Of a stretch of DNA of 64,000 nt, positions 26,061 through 33,986 are shown one piece after another. This DNA is from Bryocella elongata (GTDB lineage: Bacteria; Acidobacteriota; Terriglobia; Terriglobales; Acidobacteriaceae). The stretch spans positions 62,001 through 126,000 of the forward strand of contig NZ_FNVA01000003.1 in NCBI RefSeq assembly GCF_900108185.1, read 5' to 3'. Below the pieces are notes generated by a model that had not been told where the DNA came from, ran no database searches, and saw only the letters and a program-made list of their open reading frames with translations. Each line of letters opens with the position of its first letter. Position 1 is the stretch's first letter. The translations under genes were made by a program, and so were the position numbers.

Positions 26061-27599
26061 TCAGCCCTTGCGGGCAGCAATGAGTTTTTCGTAGAGATCG
26101 ATGGTCTGCAGGGCGATGGCGGTCCAGCTGAACTGGGCCTCCACGCGGCGGCGGCCGGCCTCACCCATGGCGCGGGCCTCGTCCGGATTGGCGAGCAGAT
26201 CGTTGAGCTTCGCGGCCAGGGCCTTCGAGAAGGCTTCCGGGTCGGAGGGAAAGGTCGTCACCGGATCGGCCTCAAACGGGACCAGGTAGCCGGTCTGCTC
26301 CGCGTGTGAGGGAGAGTCCGGTCCCGCCTTGGGCTCGGGGGCAGTCTGGCGGGCTGCTGGGACGTCGGTGGTGAGGATGAACTCGAACTCCGTGTGGCGG
26401 CGACGGGGTGTCGTGACCGGGGAGTTGGAGCCGGATGCATTGAAAGTCGGACCGCTAAACGAGGGATCCACGACGACTTCCAGGATGCCGCCAGTCGCCG
26501 AGGCGACTACTGGAGCGCGGCAGGCCATGGCTTCGAGGTTGATGATGCCGAAGGGCTCGTAGACCGAAGGGCAGCAGAAGACGGCGCAGTGCGAGTAGAG
26601 CTGGATGGCCTCGGCCTTGGTGACCATCTGCTCGATCCAGACGATGTTGTGGCCGGTGCCGGTGGGATCGCCGGTCGCGGTGGCGAAGCCGGAGGGGTTG
26701 CTGATACCGTCGCTCTCGACCGCCACCATGGCTGGCTGGCTGCCGATCGTGGCCGCGCGGGCCTCCTCGACCTTGGCACGCATCTCGGCCGCGATCTCCG
26801 GGGTGTCCGGGGCACCGGCGCAGAGGACGACCTGGGTGCCGGGCGGAAGGTACTTGATGGCATCAACAAGGTGTGTGACGCCCTTCTGGCGCGTGATGCG
26901 GCCGACGAAGAGGACGTAAGGCTTGTGCGGGTCGACGCCGTACTTGATCAGCGCGTCCTGGTGGGGGGTGTACTGGTACTGCTGCAGGTCGATGCCGTTG
27001 TAGATGACGTGGATCTTCGCGGGATCGACGTCGGGGTAGGCCTTCTGGATGTCGGCCTTGGTGCCCTGCGAGACGGCGATGACCGCGTCCGCATCAAGGA
27101 TTGCCGTCCGCTCCATCCACGAGCTCAACGCATAGCCCGAGCCCAGCTGCTCCGCCTTCCACGCGCGCAGCGGCTCCAGCGAGTGCGTGGTGAGGACGAA
27201 GGGGATGTTGTAGAGCTTCTTCGCGAGGAAGCCGGCCATCGAGACATACCAGGTGTGGGTATGGATGACGTCGAGCTTCTCGAGGTTGAGCTGCTGCAGG
27301 AGATTAAGCGACAGGGCCTCGAGCGCGCCCTTGAACTTCTGCGTGGTGCCATTGCTGATCGCCTCCCACGGCTGCTCGAAGTGGACATCCAGGCCAGATG
27401 AGCCCCCTTCGGTGAGCCCTGCGGGCGGCTCCTCGCAGTGGTCGCCGCGTGGGTCGCCCTGCTCCTTCGGTACTTCACCCCAGGCGTGAACCTCGACCTC
27501 GATCTGCCGTGCCATCTCGCGGGAGAGGTACTCGACGTGAACGCCGGCGCCTCCATAGACATAGGGGGGATACTCACGGGTCATCAGGCCAACACGCAC
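26061..27599 (-). CDS. GT4-family glycogen synthase (actinobacterial GlgA/GlgM type)
   Basis: The enzyme has 512 residues. MRVGLMTREYPPYVYGGAGV, VIHTHTWYVSMAG, YVLFVGRITRQKGVTHLVDA and PFGIINLEAMACRAPVVAS are hallmarks of the Corynebacterium-type glycogen/maltose-1-phosphate synthase family. It uses ADP-glucose to build alpha-1,4-glucan or maltose-1-phosphate. Three non-conserved insertions are apparent: about residues 46-72, about 280-312, and about 379-435 (between EVVVD and TGYLVPFE). The last carries SNSPVTTPRRRHTEF and EPKAGPDSPSHAEQ. The insertions lengthen the protein beyond the usual 390-410 residues. Neighbouring tal is transcribed in the same direction after a 136-bp gap. Confidence 0.88.
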   Translation of the reverse strand: MRVGLMTREYPPYVYGGAGVHVEYLSREMARQIEVEVHAWGEVPKEQGDPRGDHCEEPPAGLTEGGSSGLDVHFEQPWEAISNGTTQKFKGALEALSLNLLQQLNLEKLDVIHTHTWYVSMAGFLAKKLYNIPFVLTTHSLEPLRAWKAEQLGSGYALSSWMERTAILDADAVIAVSQGTKADIQKAYPDVDPAKIHVIYNGIDLQQYQYTPHQDALIKYGVDPHKPYVLFVGRITRQKGVTHLVDAIKYLPPGTQVVLCAGAPDTPEIAAEMRAKVEEARAATIGSQPAMVAVESDGISNPSGFATATGDPTGTGHNIVWIEQMVTKAEAIQLYSHCAVFCCPSVYEPFGIINLEAMACRAPVVASATGGILEVVVDPSFSGPTFNASGSNSPVTTPRRRHTEFEFILTTDVPAARQTAPEPKAGPDSPSHAEQTGYLVPFEADPVTTFPSDPEAFSKALAAKLNDLLANPDEARAMGEAGRRRVEAQFSWTAIALQTIDLYEKLIAARKG

Positions 27600-27698
27600 G
27601 GGCAGGGTCTCCTTGTGTGGGCCGCTCGGACGGCGGCTCCTACTGAATCCATGGATGAGAATACTCGCGGCTGCGGGCTTTGTGGGTCTGCAACCGTG

Positions 27699-27728
27699 GC
27701 TGGTTTGCGTGCAGCTGGTTTGCGTGCA
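27699..27728 (+). repeat. Two perfect 15-bp tandem copies upstream of the ECF sigma gene
   Basis: GCTGGTTTGCGTGCA is repeated exactly at 27699-27713 and 27714-27728. It lies in the 282-bp region between the divergent glycogen synthase and sigma genes, and could be a tandem regulator site. Confidence 0.6.
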
Positions 27729-27830
27729 TCTGGGCGGGCGTGTTGAATCGCGTTATGCCGAGGAAGTTTTCTGTGAGCCGAAGCTGCCTGTGCTGTAGGC
27801 AGCCTTTGGAGCCCGAAGAAAAATCTCCGC

Positions 27831-27844
27831 AACCGTGAACGGTT
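27831..27844. promoter_or_regulatory. Perfect palindrome AACCGT-GA-ACGGTT
   Basis: The palindrome has 6-bp arms around a GA centre, 38 bp before the proposed ECF sigma start. It is a candidate operator; the regulator is unknown. Confidence 0.45.
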
Positions 27845-27881
27845 TTGCCCTGGCTCCGGTCTTTGGATGTGTAGGGCACGC

Positions 27882-28460
27882 ATGATCAAACCTCCGGACC
27901 CAGGGCAGCAAAGCAATCGAGAAGACCGCGACAGCGCATTAGCGCGGATTGCGGCGGAGCACGCGCGGCTGCTGTATCGCGTGGCCTATGGCGTTCTGCG
28001 TCATCCGCAGGACGCCGAGGATGCGGTGCAGGACGCGCTGGTGAAGCTGGTTCGCAGCGACCGCTGGCAGGCGATGGAGAACGAGCGGGCGTTTCTCGCA
28101 CGGACGGTGTGGCGCACGGCGCTGGATCGCCAGAGTGCGCGCGTGGTCGGACTGAGCGACGACGCGGATGCGGTGCGGCTGGCGGATGCAAGGCCGACTC
28201 CCGAGCACGCGGCGGCGCAGAACGATGAGCGGGCGCTGCTCAGTGAGCTGATCGACGAGTTGCCGGAGGAGCTGCGGCAGACGCTGGTGCTCTCCGCGAT
28301 CGAAGAGCTGAGCTCGCGGGAGATCGGCGAGGTGATGGGTGTGCCGGAAGGCACGGTGCGAACGCGGCTGATGCGGGCGCGGGGGCAGTTGAAGGACAAA
28401 TTCACGGAACGCTGCGTCGCTGGCCGGGAGGTCACGGCCAGCAGAGGAGGCGGACGATGA
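27882..28460 (+). CDS. ECF-subfamily RNA polymerase sigma factor
   Basis: The protein has 192 residues from the ATG at 27882. A GTG/ATG-type start at 27867 is an alternative. Sigma region 2 is seen in LLYRVAYGVLRHPQDAEDAV followed by QDALVKLVRS. Region 4 is seen in LPEELRQTLVLSAIEELSSR followed by EIGEVMGVPEGTVRTRLMRA. The TGA stop overlaps the ATG of the next gene (ATGA), so translation is coupled to a TonB-like membrane protein instead of a recognisable anti-sigma factor. Upstream elements include a 14-bp palindrome and a 15-bp tandem repeat. The regulon is unknown. Confidence 0.9.
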   Translation: MIKPPDPGQQSNREDRDSALARIAAEHARLLYRVAYGVLRHPQDAEDAVQDALVKLVRSDRWQAMENERAFLARTVWRTALDRQSARVVGLSDDADAVRLADARPTPEHAAAQNDERALLSELIDELPEELRQTLVLSAIEELSSREIGEVMGVPEGTVRTRLMRARGQLKDKFTERCVAGREVTASRGGGR

Positions 28461-29458
28461 TCGAGAGCAACGAGGTGTTGGACAACGGCTTTGAGGCGAT
28501 GCTGCAGGGTGTGCTCGCCGAACGCAGCGCGGCGCAGAAACAACCGGCGGGGCTGGAGCAGCGGCTGCTGGCGAAGATGCGGCTGGCCGCGGAGGAAACC
28601 CACCCATGCCGCGATGAGGCCGCGGCATGGATGGGGCACCCGGCACCCGGGCTTGTGGGAGCTCCGATGTTCGGGTTTGCGGAGAGCGTCGCGACGAAGC
28701 GAAGCCGGGCGTCGATGTGGACGGCTTTTGCGGTGCATGGGTTCGCTCTGCTGCTGGTGCTGACCGTTGTGGGCAGAGGCGCGGTGCAGGTGTTGAGGCC
28801 GAAGAAGACCTCCGAGGCGATCTCGCTGACGCTGCCTCCGCCGCCTGCGGTGCTGCCGCGGGCCGAGCGCACCGGCGGTGGGGGTGGGCAGCACAATCTC
28901 GCTCCCGTCGCGCAGGGACATCTGCCGAAGCTCGCGCAGTTGCAGTTGATGCCTCCGAAGGCTCCGCCGACGGAAGCCGCGAAGATCACGATCGAGCCGA
29001 CGGTCGTATTGCAGAAGGACCTGAAGATGGCCGACAACTCGCTGCCGAATCTTGGCCTGCCGGATTCGTCACTGCATGGCGTCTCGCTGGGCAATGGCGC
29101 GGGGACGGGCATCGGGTCAGGCCATGGCGCTGGCATTGGGCCGGGAGCCGGGGGGAATACCGGTGGCGGGGTGATGCATATCGGCGGTTCGGTGAAGGCG
29201 CCGGTGGTGATTTCGTCCGTGGAGCCCGAGTTCAGCGAAGAGGCGCGCAAGGCCAAGTTCTCGGGGAACGTCCAGGTGTACCTGGTGGTGGATCAGCACG
29301 GGAATCCAACGCATGTGCGGGTGGTGCGCGGTGTCGGCATGGGGCTCGATGAGAAGGCGGCAGAGGCCGTGAAGCAGTACAAATTCAAGCCGGCGACGCA
29401 GAACGGCAAGCCGGTGGAGGTAGACATGTACGTGGATGTGGGCTTCCAGATCTTCTAG
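28457..29458 (+). CDS. TonB-family energy transducer coupled to an ECF sigma factor
   Basis: The protein has 333 residues. A cytoplasmic N-terminal segment of about 80 residues precedes one transmembrane helix (about 83-105, AFAVHGFALLLVLTVVGRG). A Pro- and Gly-rich periplasmic linker follows (GNGAGTGIGSGHGAGIGPGA). The C-terminal TonB domain covers about residues 245-333 (VNSSVEPEF-like SVEPEFSEEARKAKFSGNVQ and GLDEKAAEAVKQYKFKPA). The long cytoplasmic N-terminus is unusual for TonB and could contact the sigma factor encoded with a 4-nt overlap just upstream. That would make it a membrane sensor-transducer, which is an inference. No ExbB/ExbD or receptor gene is nearby. Confidence 0.85.
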   Translation: MIESNEVLDNGFEAMLQGVLAERSAAQKQPAGLEQRLLAKMRLAAEETHPCRDEAAAWMGHPAPGLVGAPMFGFAESVATKRSRASMWTAFAVHGFALLLVLTVVGRGAVQVLRPKKTSEAISLTLPPPPAVLPRAERTGGGGGQHNLAPVAQGHLPKLAQLQLMPPKAPPTEAAKITIEPTVVLQKDLKMADNSLPNLGLPDSSLHGVSLGNGAGTGIGSGHGAGIGPGAGGNTGGGVMHIGGSVKAPVVISSVEPEFSEEARKAKFSGNVQVYLVVDQHGNPTHVRVVRGVGMGLDEKAAEAVKQYKFKPATQNGKPVEVDMYVDVGFQIF

Positions 29459-29542
29459 GCGCGCGCTTCGACGACAGCAAGCAGGGCCTCCTGCGGTAGA
29501 CTTCGGCCATCCGCCGCTGAGCTGCCTCTGGAGGCCCTTTCC

Positions 29543-31948
29543 ATGGTTTTGATGATTCCCCGTTCGGCACGCTGCTTTGCCCTGCTTGCCTTTTCCCTCT
29601 CATCCCTTGGGATGTACGCGCAGTCCGACGCGCTGGACTTCGTGGATGGACGGGTGGTCGCAGGCGCTGCGGCGAAGCCCGTCGCCGATGCCCGCGTGGA
29701 GCTGGTGAACAGCTGCCAATGGATGAAGGGCCCCGTGAACGTGGTGCTGAAGGCCACGACCGATGCGCAGGGCATGTATCACTTCGCCGAGGTGCAGCCT
29801 GGCGGGTGCTTCGTGGTGAAGGCCTACAACACGAAGGGCCAGGTGGCCGCGCAGACCGCCGAGTTCGAGATGGCGAGCTATGCCCATCCGGAGATTGCCG
29901 ACCTGAACATCGAGCCGGTCGACCCTGCCGACCCTTACAAGTGGCTGGAGGACGTGAACGGCGCGAGATCCATGGATTGGGTGAAGTCGCAGAATGCGCG
30001 CACCTTGAAGGCACTCGAGGCCGATCCGCACTACCAGCCTATGTTTGACGACGCGCTGAAGATCGCCGAGGATCCGCATCGCCTTCCTCTGCCGATGATG
30101 GTGGGGGACTGGGTCTTCAACTTCTGGCGTGATGCGGCGCATCCGCATGGTCTGCTGCGCAGGACGACGCGGTCGGACTACGCGACCGCCGAGCCCCACT
30201 GGCAGACGATCATCGACGTGGACGCGCTGGGAGTGAAAGAAGGCGTGAAGTGGGTGTGGCATGGGATGCAGTGCCTGTATCCCGGCAACGAATACTGCAT
30301 GGTGGAACTCTCCGCAGGGGGCGAAGATGCGGCCTCGCTGCGCGAGTTCAACCTGAAGACCGGGAGCTGGGTTGCGGACGGTTTCACGCTCCCGCGCAGC
30401 AAGCAGAGCGTCGCGTGGAAGGACAAGGACACGCTGCTGCTCTCGCGTGACTGGGGCGCGGGCACGATGACCACATCGGGCTATCCGTTCGTCGTGAAGG
30501 AGTGGAAGCGCGGCACGCCGCTGGACAGCGCGAAGGAGATCTACCGCGGCCAGGCGAGCGATATGGATGTTTCGCCGCGCACCATGCACGATGCCCGGGG
30601 GCACACGTTGGTCGTGGTGGAACGCAGGCCATCCTTCTTCGAGGTCGAGACCTGGGTGGTGACGGCTGGCGGCCTCAAGCGGCTGGCCATCCCGAAGAAG
30701 GCGGAGCTCTCCGGATTGCTCGATGGACGGCTGCTGGTGACGGTGCGAGAAGACTGGAGCGCGGGTGGGGCGAGCTTCAGCAAAGGTTCGCTGGTCGAGA
30801 TGAAGATCGCGGACGTGCTGCGCGACCCGGAGCACCTGAAGCCTGCCGTAGTGTTCGCGCCAACGAAGGATGAGTTCCTCGGCGATGTCGCCACGACACG
30901 CGGCTACGCGGTGCTGACCACGCTGGACCACGTGCAGGGACGCGCTTCCATCTACAGGCCGACCGCAACAGGCTGGACGAAGCAACCGCTCGACGTGCCC
31001 GAGAACGTGACCGTCGACCTGGTGGACACGAGCAACACGGACGATGCGTTCTATCTCGAGATCACGGGATTCCTCACGCCTCCGACGTTGCAGCTTGGCG
31101 ATGCGGCGAAGGGCACGATGATGCTGGCGAAGTCCGGCCCAACGCTCTTCGATGCTTCGAAGGATGCCGTCGAACAGCGGTACGCGACCTCGAAGGACGG
31201 CACGCAGGTGCCTTACTTCATCGTGCACCGCAAGGACATGAAGCTGGACGGCACGAACCCGACGTTGCTGGATGCCTACGGCGGCTTCGAGGTGTCCGAG
31301 ACGCCGAGCTACTCGGGGAACATCGGCAAGCTGTGGCTGGAACGCGGCGGAGTCTATGTACGCGCCAACATTCGCGGCGGCGGGGAGTTTGGTCCGGCGT
31401 GGCATGAGGCGGGGCTCAACGTGCACCGCCAGCGGATCTACGACGACTTCTATGCCGTCGCTGGTGACCTGATGACGACGAAGGTGACGGGCCCGGCGAA
31501 GCTTGGCATCCTCGGCGGCTCCAACGGCGGCCTGCTGATGGGCGTGGAGTTTGAGCAGCATCCGGCGATGTGGAAGGCCGTCGTGATCCAGGTGCCGCTG
31601 CTGGATATGCTGAACTTCGAGCACATTGAAGCCGGTGCGAGCTGGGTGGGCGAATACGGTTCGGTGAAGGTGCCGGAGCAGCGGGCGTTTCTCGCCTCGA
31701 TCTCTCCGTATCAGAATCTGAAGGCCGACGGAAAGTATCCCGAACCGCTGATCTTCACGACGACGAAGGACGATCGCGTTGGCCCGGAGCATGCGCGCAA
31801 GTTCGCCGCGGAGATGGAGGGCTTCCATCTGCCCTTCTACTACTACGAGGAGATTGAGGGCGGACACGCGGCGGGAGCGGACCTGAAAGAGGAAGCGCGC
31901 ACATGGGCGATCACGTACACGTATCTCGCGAAGAAGCTGATGGAGTAG
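29543..31948 (+). CDS. Secreted prolyl oligopeptidase (S9A) with N-terminal carboxypeptidase-regulatory-like domain
   Basis: The protein has 801 residues. A signal peptide (RCFALLAFSLSSLGMYAQ) leads into a beta-sandwich-like segment of about 90 residues (VDGRVVAGAAAKPVADARVE, then TTDAQGMYHFAEVQPGG). This segment resembles the carboxypeptidase regulatory fold. The S9A enzyme begins at DPYKWLEDVNGARSMDWVKS. The catalytic triad is visible as GGSNGG (Ser about 660), TKDDRV (Asp about 743/744) and EGGHAAG (His about 775). Family members cleave short proline-containing peptides. The fusion of a regulatory-like module to a POP is uncommon. It is followed on the same strand by an S10 peptidase. Confidence 0.9.
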   Translation: MVLMIPRSARCFALLAFSLSSLGMYAQSDALDFVDGRVVAGAAAKPVADARVELVNSCQWMKGPVNVVLKATTDAQGMYHFAEVQPGGCFVVKAYNTKGQVAAQTAEFEMASYAHPEIADLNIEPVDPADPYKWLEDVNGARSMDWVKSQNARTLKALEADPHYQPMFDDALKIAEDPHRLPLPMMVGDWVFNFWRDAAHPHGLLRRTTRSDYATAEPHWQTIIDVDALGVKEGVKWVWHGMQCLYPGNEYCMVELSAGGEDAASLREFNLKTGSWVADGFTLPRSKQSVAWKDKDTLLLSRDWGAGTMTTSGYPFVVKEWKRGTPLDSAKEIYRGQASDMDVSPRTMHDARGHTLVVVERRPSFFEVETWVVTAGGLKRLAIPKKAELSGLLDGRLLVTVREDWSAGGASFSKGSLVEMKIADVLRDPEHLKPAVVFAPTKDEFLGDVATTRGYAVLTTLDHVQGRASIYRPTATGWTKQPLDVPENVTVDLVDTSNTDDAFYLEITGFLTPPTLQLGDAAKGTMMLAKSGPTLFDASKDAVEQRYATSKDGTQVPYFIVHRKDMKLDGTNPTLLDAYGGFEVSETPSYSGNIGKLWLERGGVYVRANIRGGGEFGPAWHEAGLNVHRQRIYDDFYAVAGDLMTTKVTGPAKLGILGGSNGGLLMGVEFEQHPAMWKAVVIQVPLLDMLNFEHIEAGASWVGEYGSVKVPEQRAFLASISPYQNLKADGKYPEPLIFTTTKDDRVGPEHARKFAAEMEGFHLPFYYYEEIEGGHAAGADLKEEARTWAITYTYLAKKLME

Positions 31949-32043
31949 AGCACCCGGATTTATCGGAATCGGGGGTTTCTGCGTCCTCAGGGGCGCTTCC
32001 GCCGTACTATCTCCATAACCCCGCTTTTTCCGGAGAACGATAC

Positions 32044-33711
32044 ATGCGCTTCAAAGTTGCCGTGGCAGGCCTTGGCCTGTCTGTGATGTTGCCTTCCCTG
32101 CTGGCTGCGCAGGAGATGCCCGCGCGGCCTGAGCGCACGACGACCACCACGACGACGGCCCCCGAAGGTCCGCGCCGCGCCGCAACGCTGCCTGCCGACT
32201 CCACCACGGAAGGTTCGGTGAAGGTGGGCGGCAAGGAGATCGCATACAAGGCCGTTGCCGGCCTGCTGACCGTAGGCGCGACCGATCCGCAGGATGCGAC
32301 GCTGGGCTTTGACGGCAAGCCGCTGCCCGAGGCTGCGGTCGATCTTCCTGCGCGCGCCGAGGACCAGCCCGCGACCGCGAAGATGTTCTATACCGCGTAC
32401 TTCGCCAAGGGCGAGGATGTGGGCACACGTCCGATCGTCTTCATCTACAACGGTGGCCCCGGTTCGGCGACGATGTACCTGCGCATGGGCTCGCTGGGCC
32501 CGGTTCACATTGCGGTGCCCGATCTGGATCACCCGGCCGGTGGACCGTACAAGATCAACTCCAACCCGTACTGCCTGCTGGACGTCGCCGACCTCGTCTT
32601 CATCGACGCTCCGGGCACGGGCTACAGCCGGGTGCAGGGACGCGATGCGTTCAAGGCGTTCTATGGCGTGGATCAGGACGCAGCTGCGTTCGACCGCTTC
32701 ATCCGCCGCTTCATGACCAAGTTCAACCGCTGGCAGTCGCCGCGCTTCCTCTTCGGCGAGAGCTACGGCACCACGCGCGACGCCGTTCTCTCTGCCGTGC
32801 TGCATGACCACGGCGTCGATCTGAACGGCGTTGTCTTCCTGAGCCAGATCCTCGGCTTCGACAATTCGGCTGATGGCTCGGACTCGAGCCCCGGCATGGA
32901 GAACGGGTTCTTCCTCGCGATGCCCAGCTTTGCCGCGACCGCGTGGTACCACCACAAGGTGGCGAACGCTCCGGCAGACCTGGAGACGTTCCTGCACGAG
33001 GTGGAGAAGTTCTCGCTCGGCGAGTATGCTTCCGCGCTGCTGCAGGGCGCGGACCTCGACCCGGCGAAGAAGGCTGCCGTTGCCGCCAAGCTGGAGAGCT
33101 ACACGGGCGTTCCTGCCGCGACGTGGCTGAAGGCCAACCTGCGCATGACCGGCAGCGAGTTCGCCAAGTATGTGCAGGACTCGGACAACATCACTACCGG
33201 CCGCCTGGACTCGCGCTACCAGGGCCCGGCGATGGACCCGCTCTCGCAGGGTACGGGCTACGATCCATTCACGGAGTCGATCGATTCGTCGTATCTCGCG
33301 GCAATGAATACCTATGCCCACGAGACGCTGCACTTCGGCGAGCAGATGACCTACAAGCCGAGCGCTCGTGAGCAGGGCTTCAACTGGGACATGGGACATC
33401 GCGTTCCGGGCCGCGGCTTTGGTGGCGGCGGACGTGACAAGACACTGAACGTGGTGGGCGACCTGGCATACGTGATGAAGTCCGTGCCCAAGATGCACGT
33501 ACTGCTGATGGGCGGCTACTTCGACATGGGCACGCTGTACTTTGGCGCGACCTATGAAATGAAGCACCTGCCCATGCCCGTGGAGCTGCAGAAGAACATC
33601 TCTTACAAGTTCTTCCCCACCGGCCACATGGTCTATGTGAACGAAGAGGCGCTGAAGGGCCTGCACGACACAACCGCCAAGTTCATCACAGACAACAAGA
33701 TCGCCAAGTAG
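32044..33711 (+). CDS. Secreted S10-family serine carboxypeptidase
   Basis: The protein has 555 residues from the ATG at 32044, which starts MRFKVAVAGLGLSVMLPSLL, a signal peptide. A Thr-rich linker follows. VFIYNGGPGSATMYLRMGSL is the S10 oxyanion block (NGGPG). FGESYGT holds the nucleophile at Ser240, and GHMVYVN the His at about 528. S10 enzymes remove C-terminal residues and work at acidic pH, suited to an acid-soil bacterium. The gene follows the S9 peptidase by 95 bp and may be co-transcribed. A structured region (33712-33807) follows the stop. Confidence 0.9.
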   Translation: MRFKVAVAGLGLSVMLPSLLAAQEMPARPERTTTTTTTAPEGPRRAATLPADSTTEGSVKVGGKEIAYKAVAGLLTVGATDPQDATLGFDGKPLPEAAVDLPARAEDQPATAKMFYTAYFAKGEDVGTRPIVFIYNGGPGSATMYLRMGSLGPVHIAVPDLDHPAGGPYKINSNPYCLLDVADLVFIDAPGTGYSRVQGRDAFKAFYGVDQDAAAFDRFIRRFMTKFNRWQSPRFLFGESYGTTRDAVLSAVLHDHGVDLNGVVFLSQILGFDNSADGSDSSPGMENGFFLAMPSFAATAWYHHKVANAPADLETFLHEVEKFSLGEYASALLQGADLDPAKKAAVAAKLESYTGVPAATWLKANLRMTGSEFAKYVQDSDNITTGRLDSRYQGPAMDPLSQGTGYDPFTESIDSSYLAAMNTYAHETLHFGEQMTYKPSAREQGFNWDMGHRVPGRGFGGGGRDKTLNVVGDLAYVMKSVPKMHVLLMGGYFDMGTLYFGATYEMKHLPMPVELQKNISYKFFPTGHMVYVNEEALKGLHDTTAKFITDNKIAK

Positions 33712-33807
33712 ACCCAACCTGTCGTAACCCAGGGCAGCACAATTCGCGTCACCACCAAGGCCGGGCATATTGCCCGGCCTTGCTGCGTTCCGGCGACGGA
33801 ACAGGTT
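33712..33807 (+). ncRNA. Candidate structured 3' UTR or terminator complex
   Basis: Several pairings occur together. An 11-bp perfect hairpin has arms 33757-33767 and 33771-33781 with loop TAT. A 6-bp hairpin with a GNRA loop is at 33787-33802 (GTTCCG-GCGA-CGGAAC). A closing pairing joins AACCT (33716-33720) to AGGTT (33803-33807). No U tract follows, so a simple terminator is not the only reading. Confidence 0.35.
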
Positions 33808-33986
33808 TGCAGCTCGGCCGTCCGGCTCCGGGGGCGTGGCCATGCCTGTCTTTCGATACGCCGCGAGATGACGCTTCGCGCCGTAGAATCGAGGCCAGTT
33901 TGGAGTGAGATATCTCCGGACAGAGGGTTTGAGCTGCTGACCTCCGACGCACCGGTACCGATGACGGATTTGGGACCACGAACGGA

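Noticed and set aside
29600-31867. 755-residue antisense frame over the S9 peptidase gene
   Set aside because: It is His/Arg/Leu-rich shadow sequence. The plus strand has a full catalytic triad and signal peptide.
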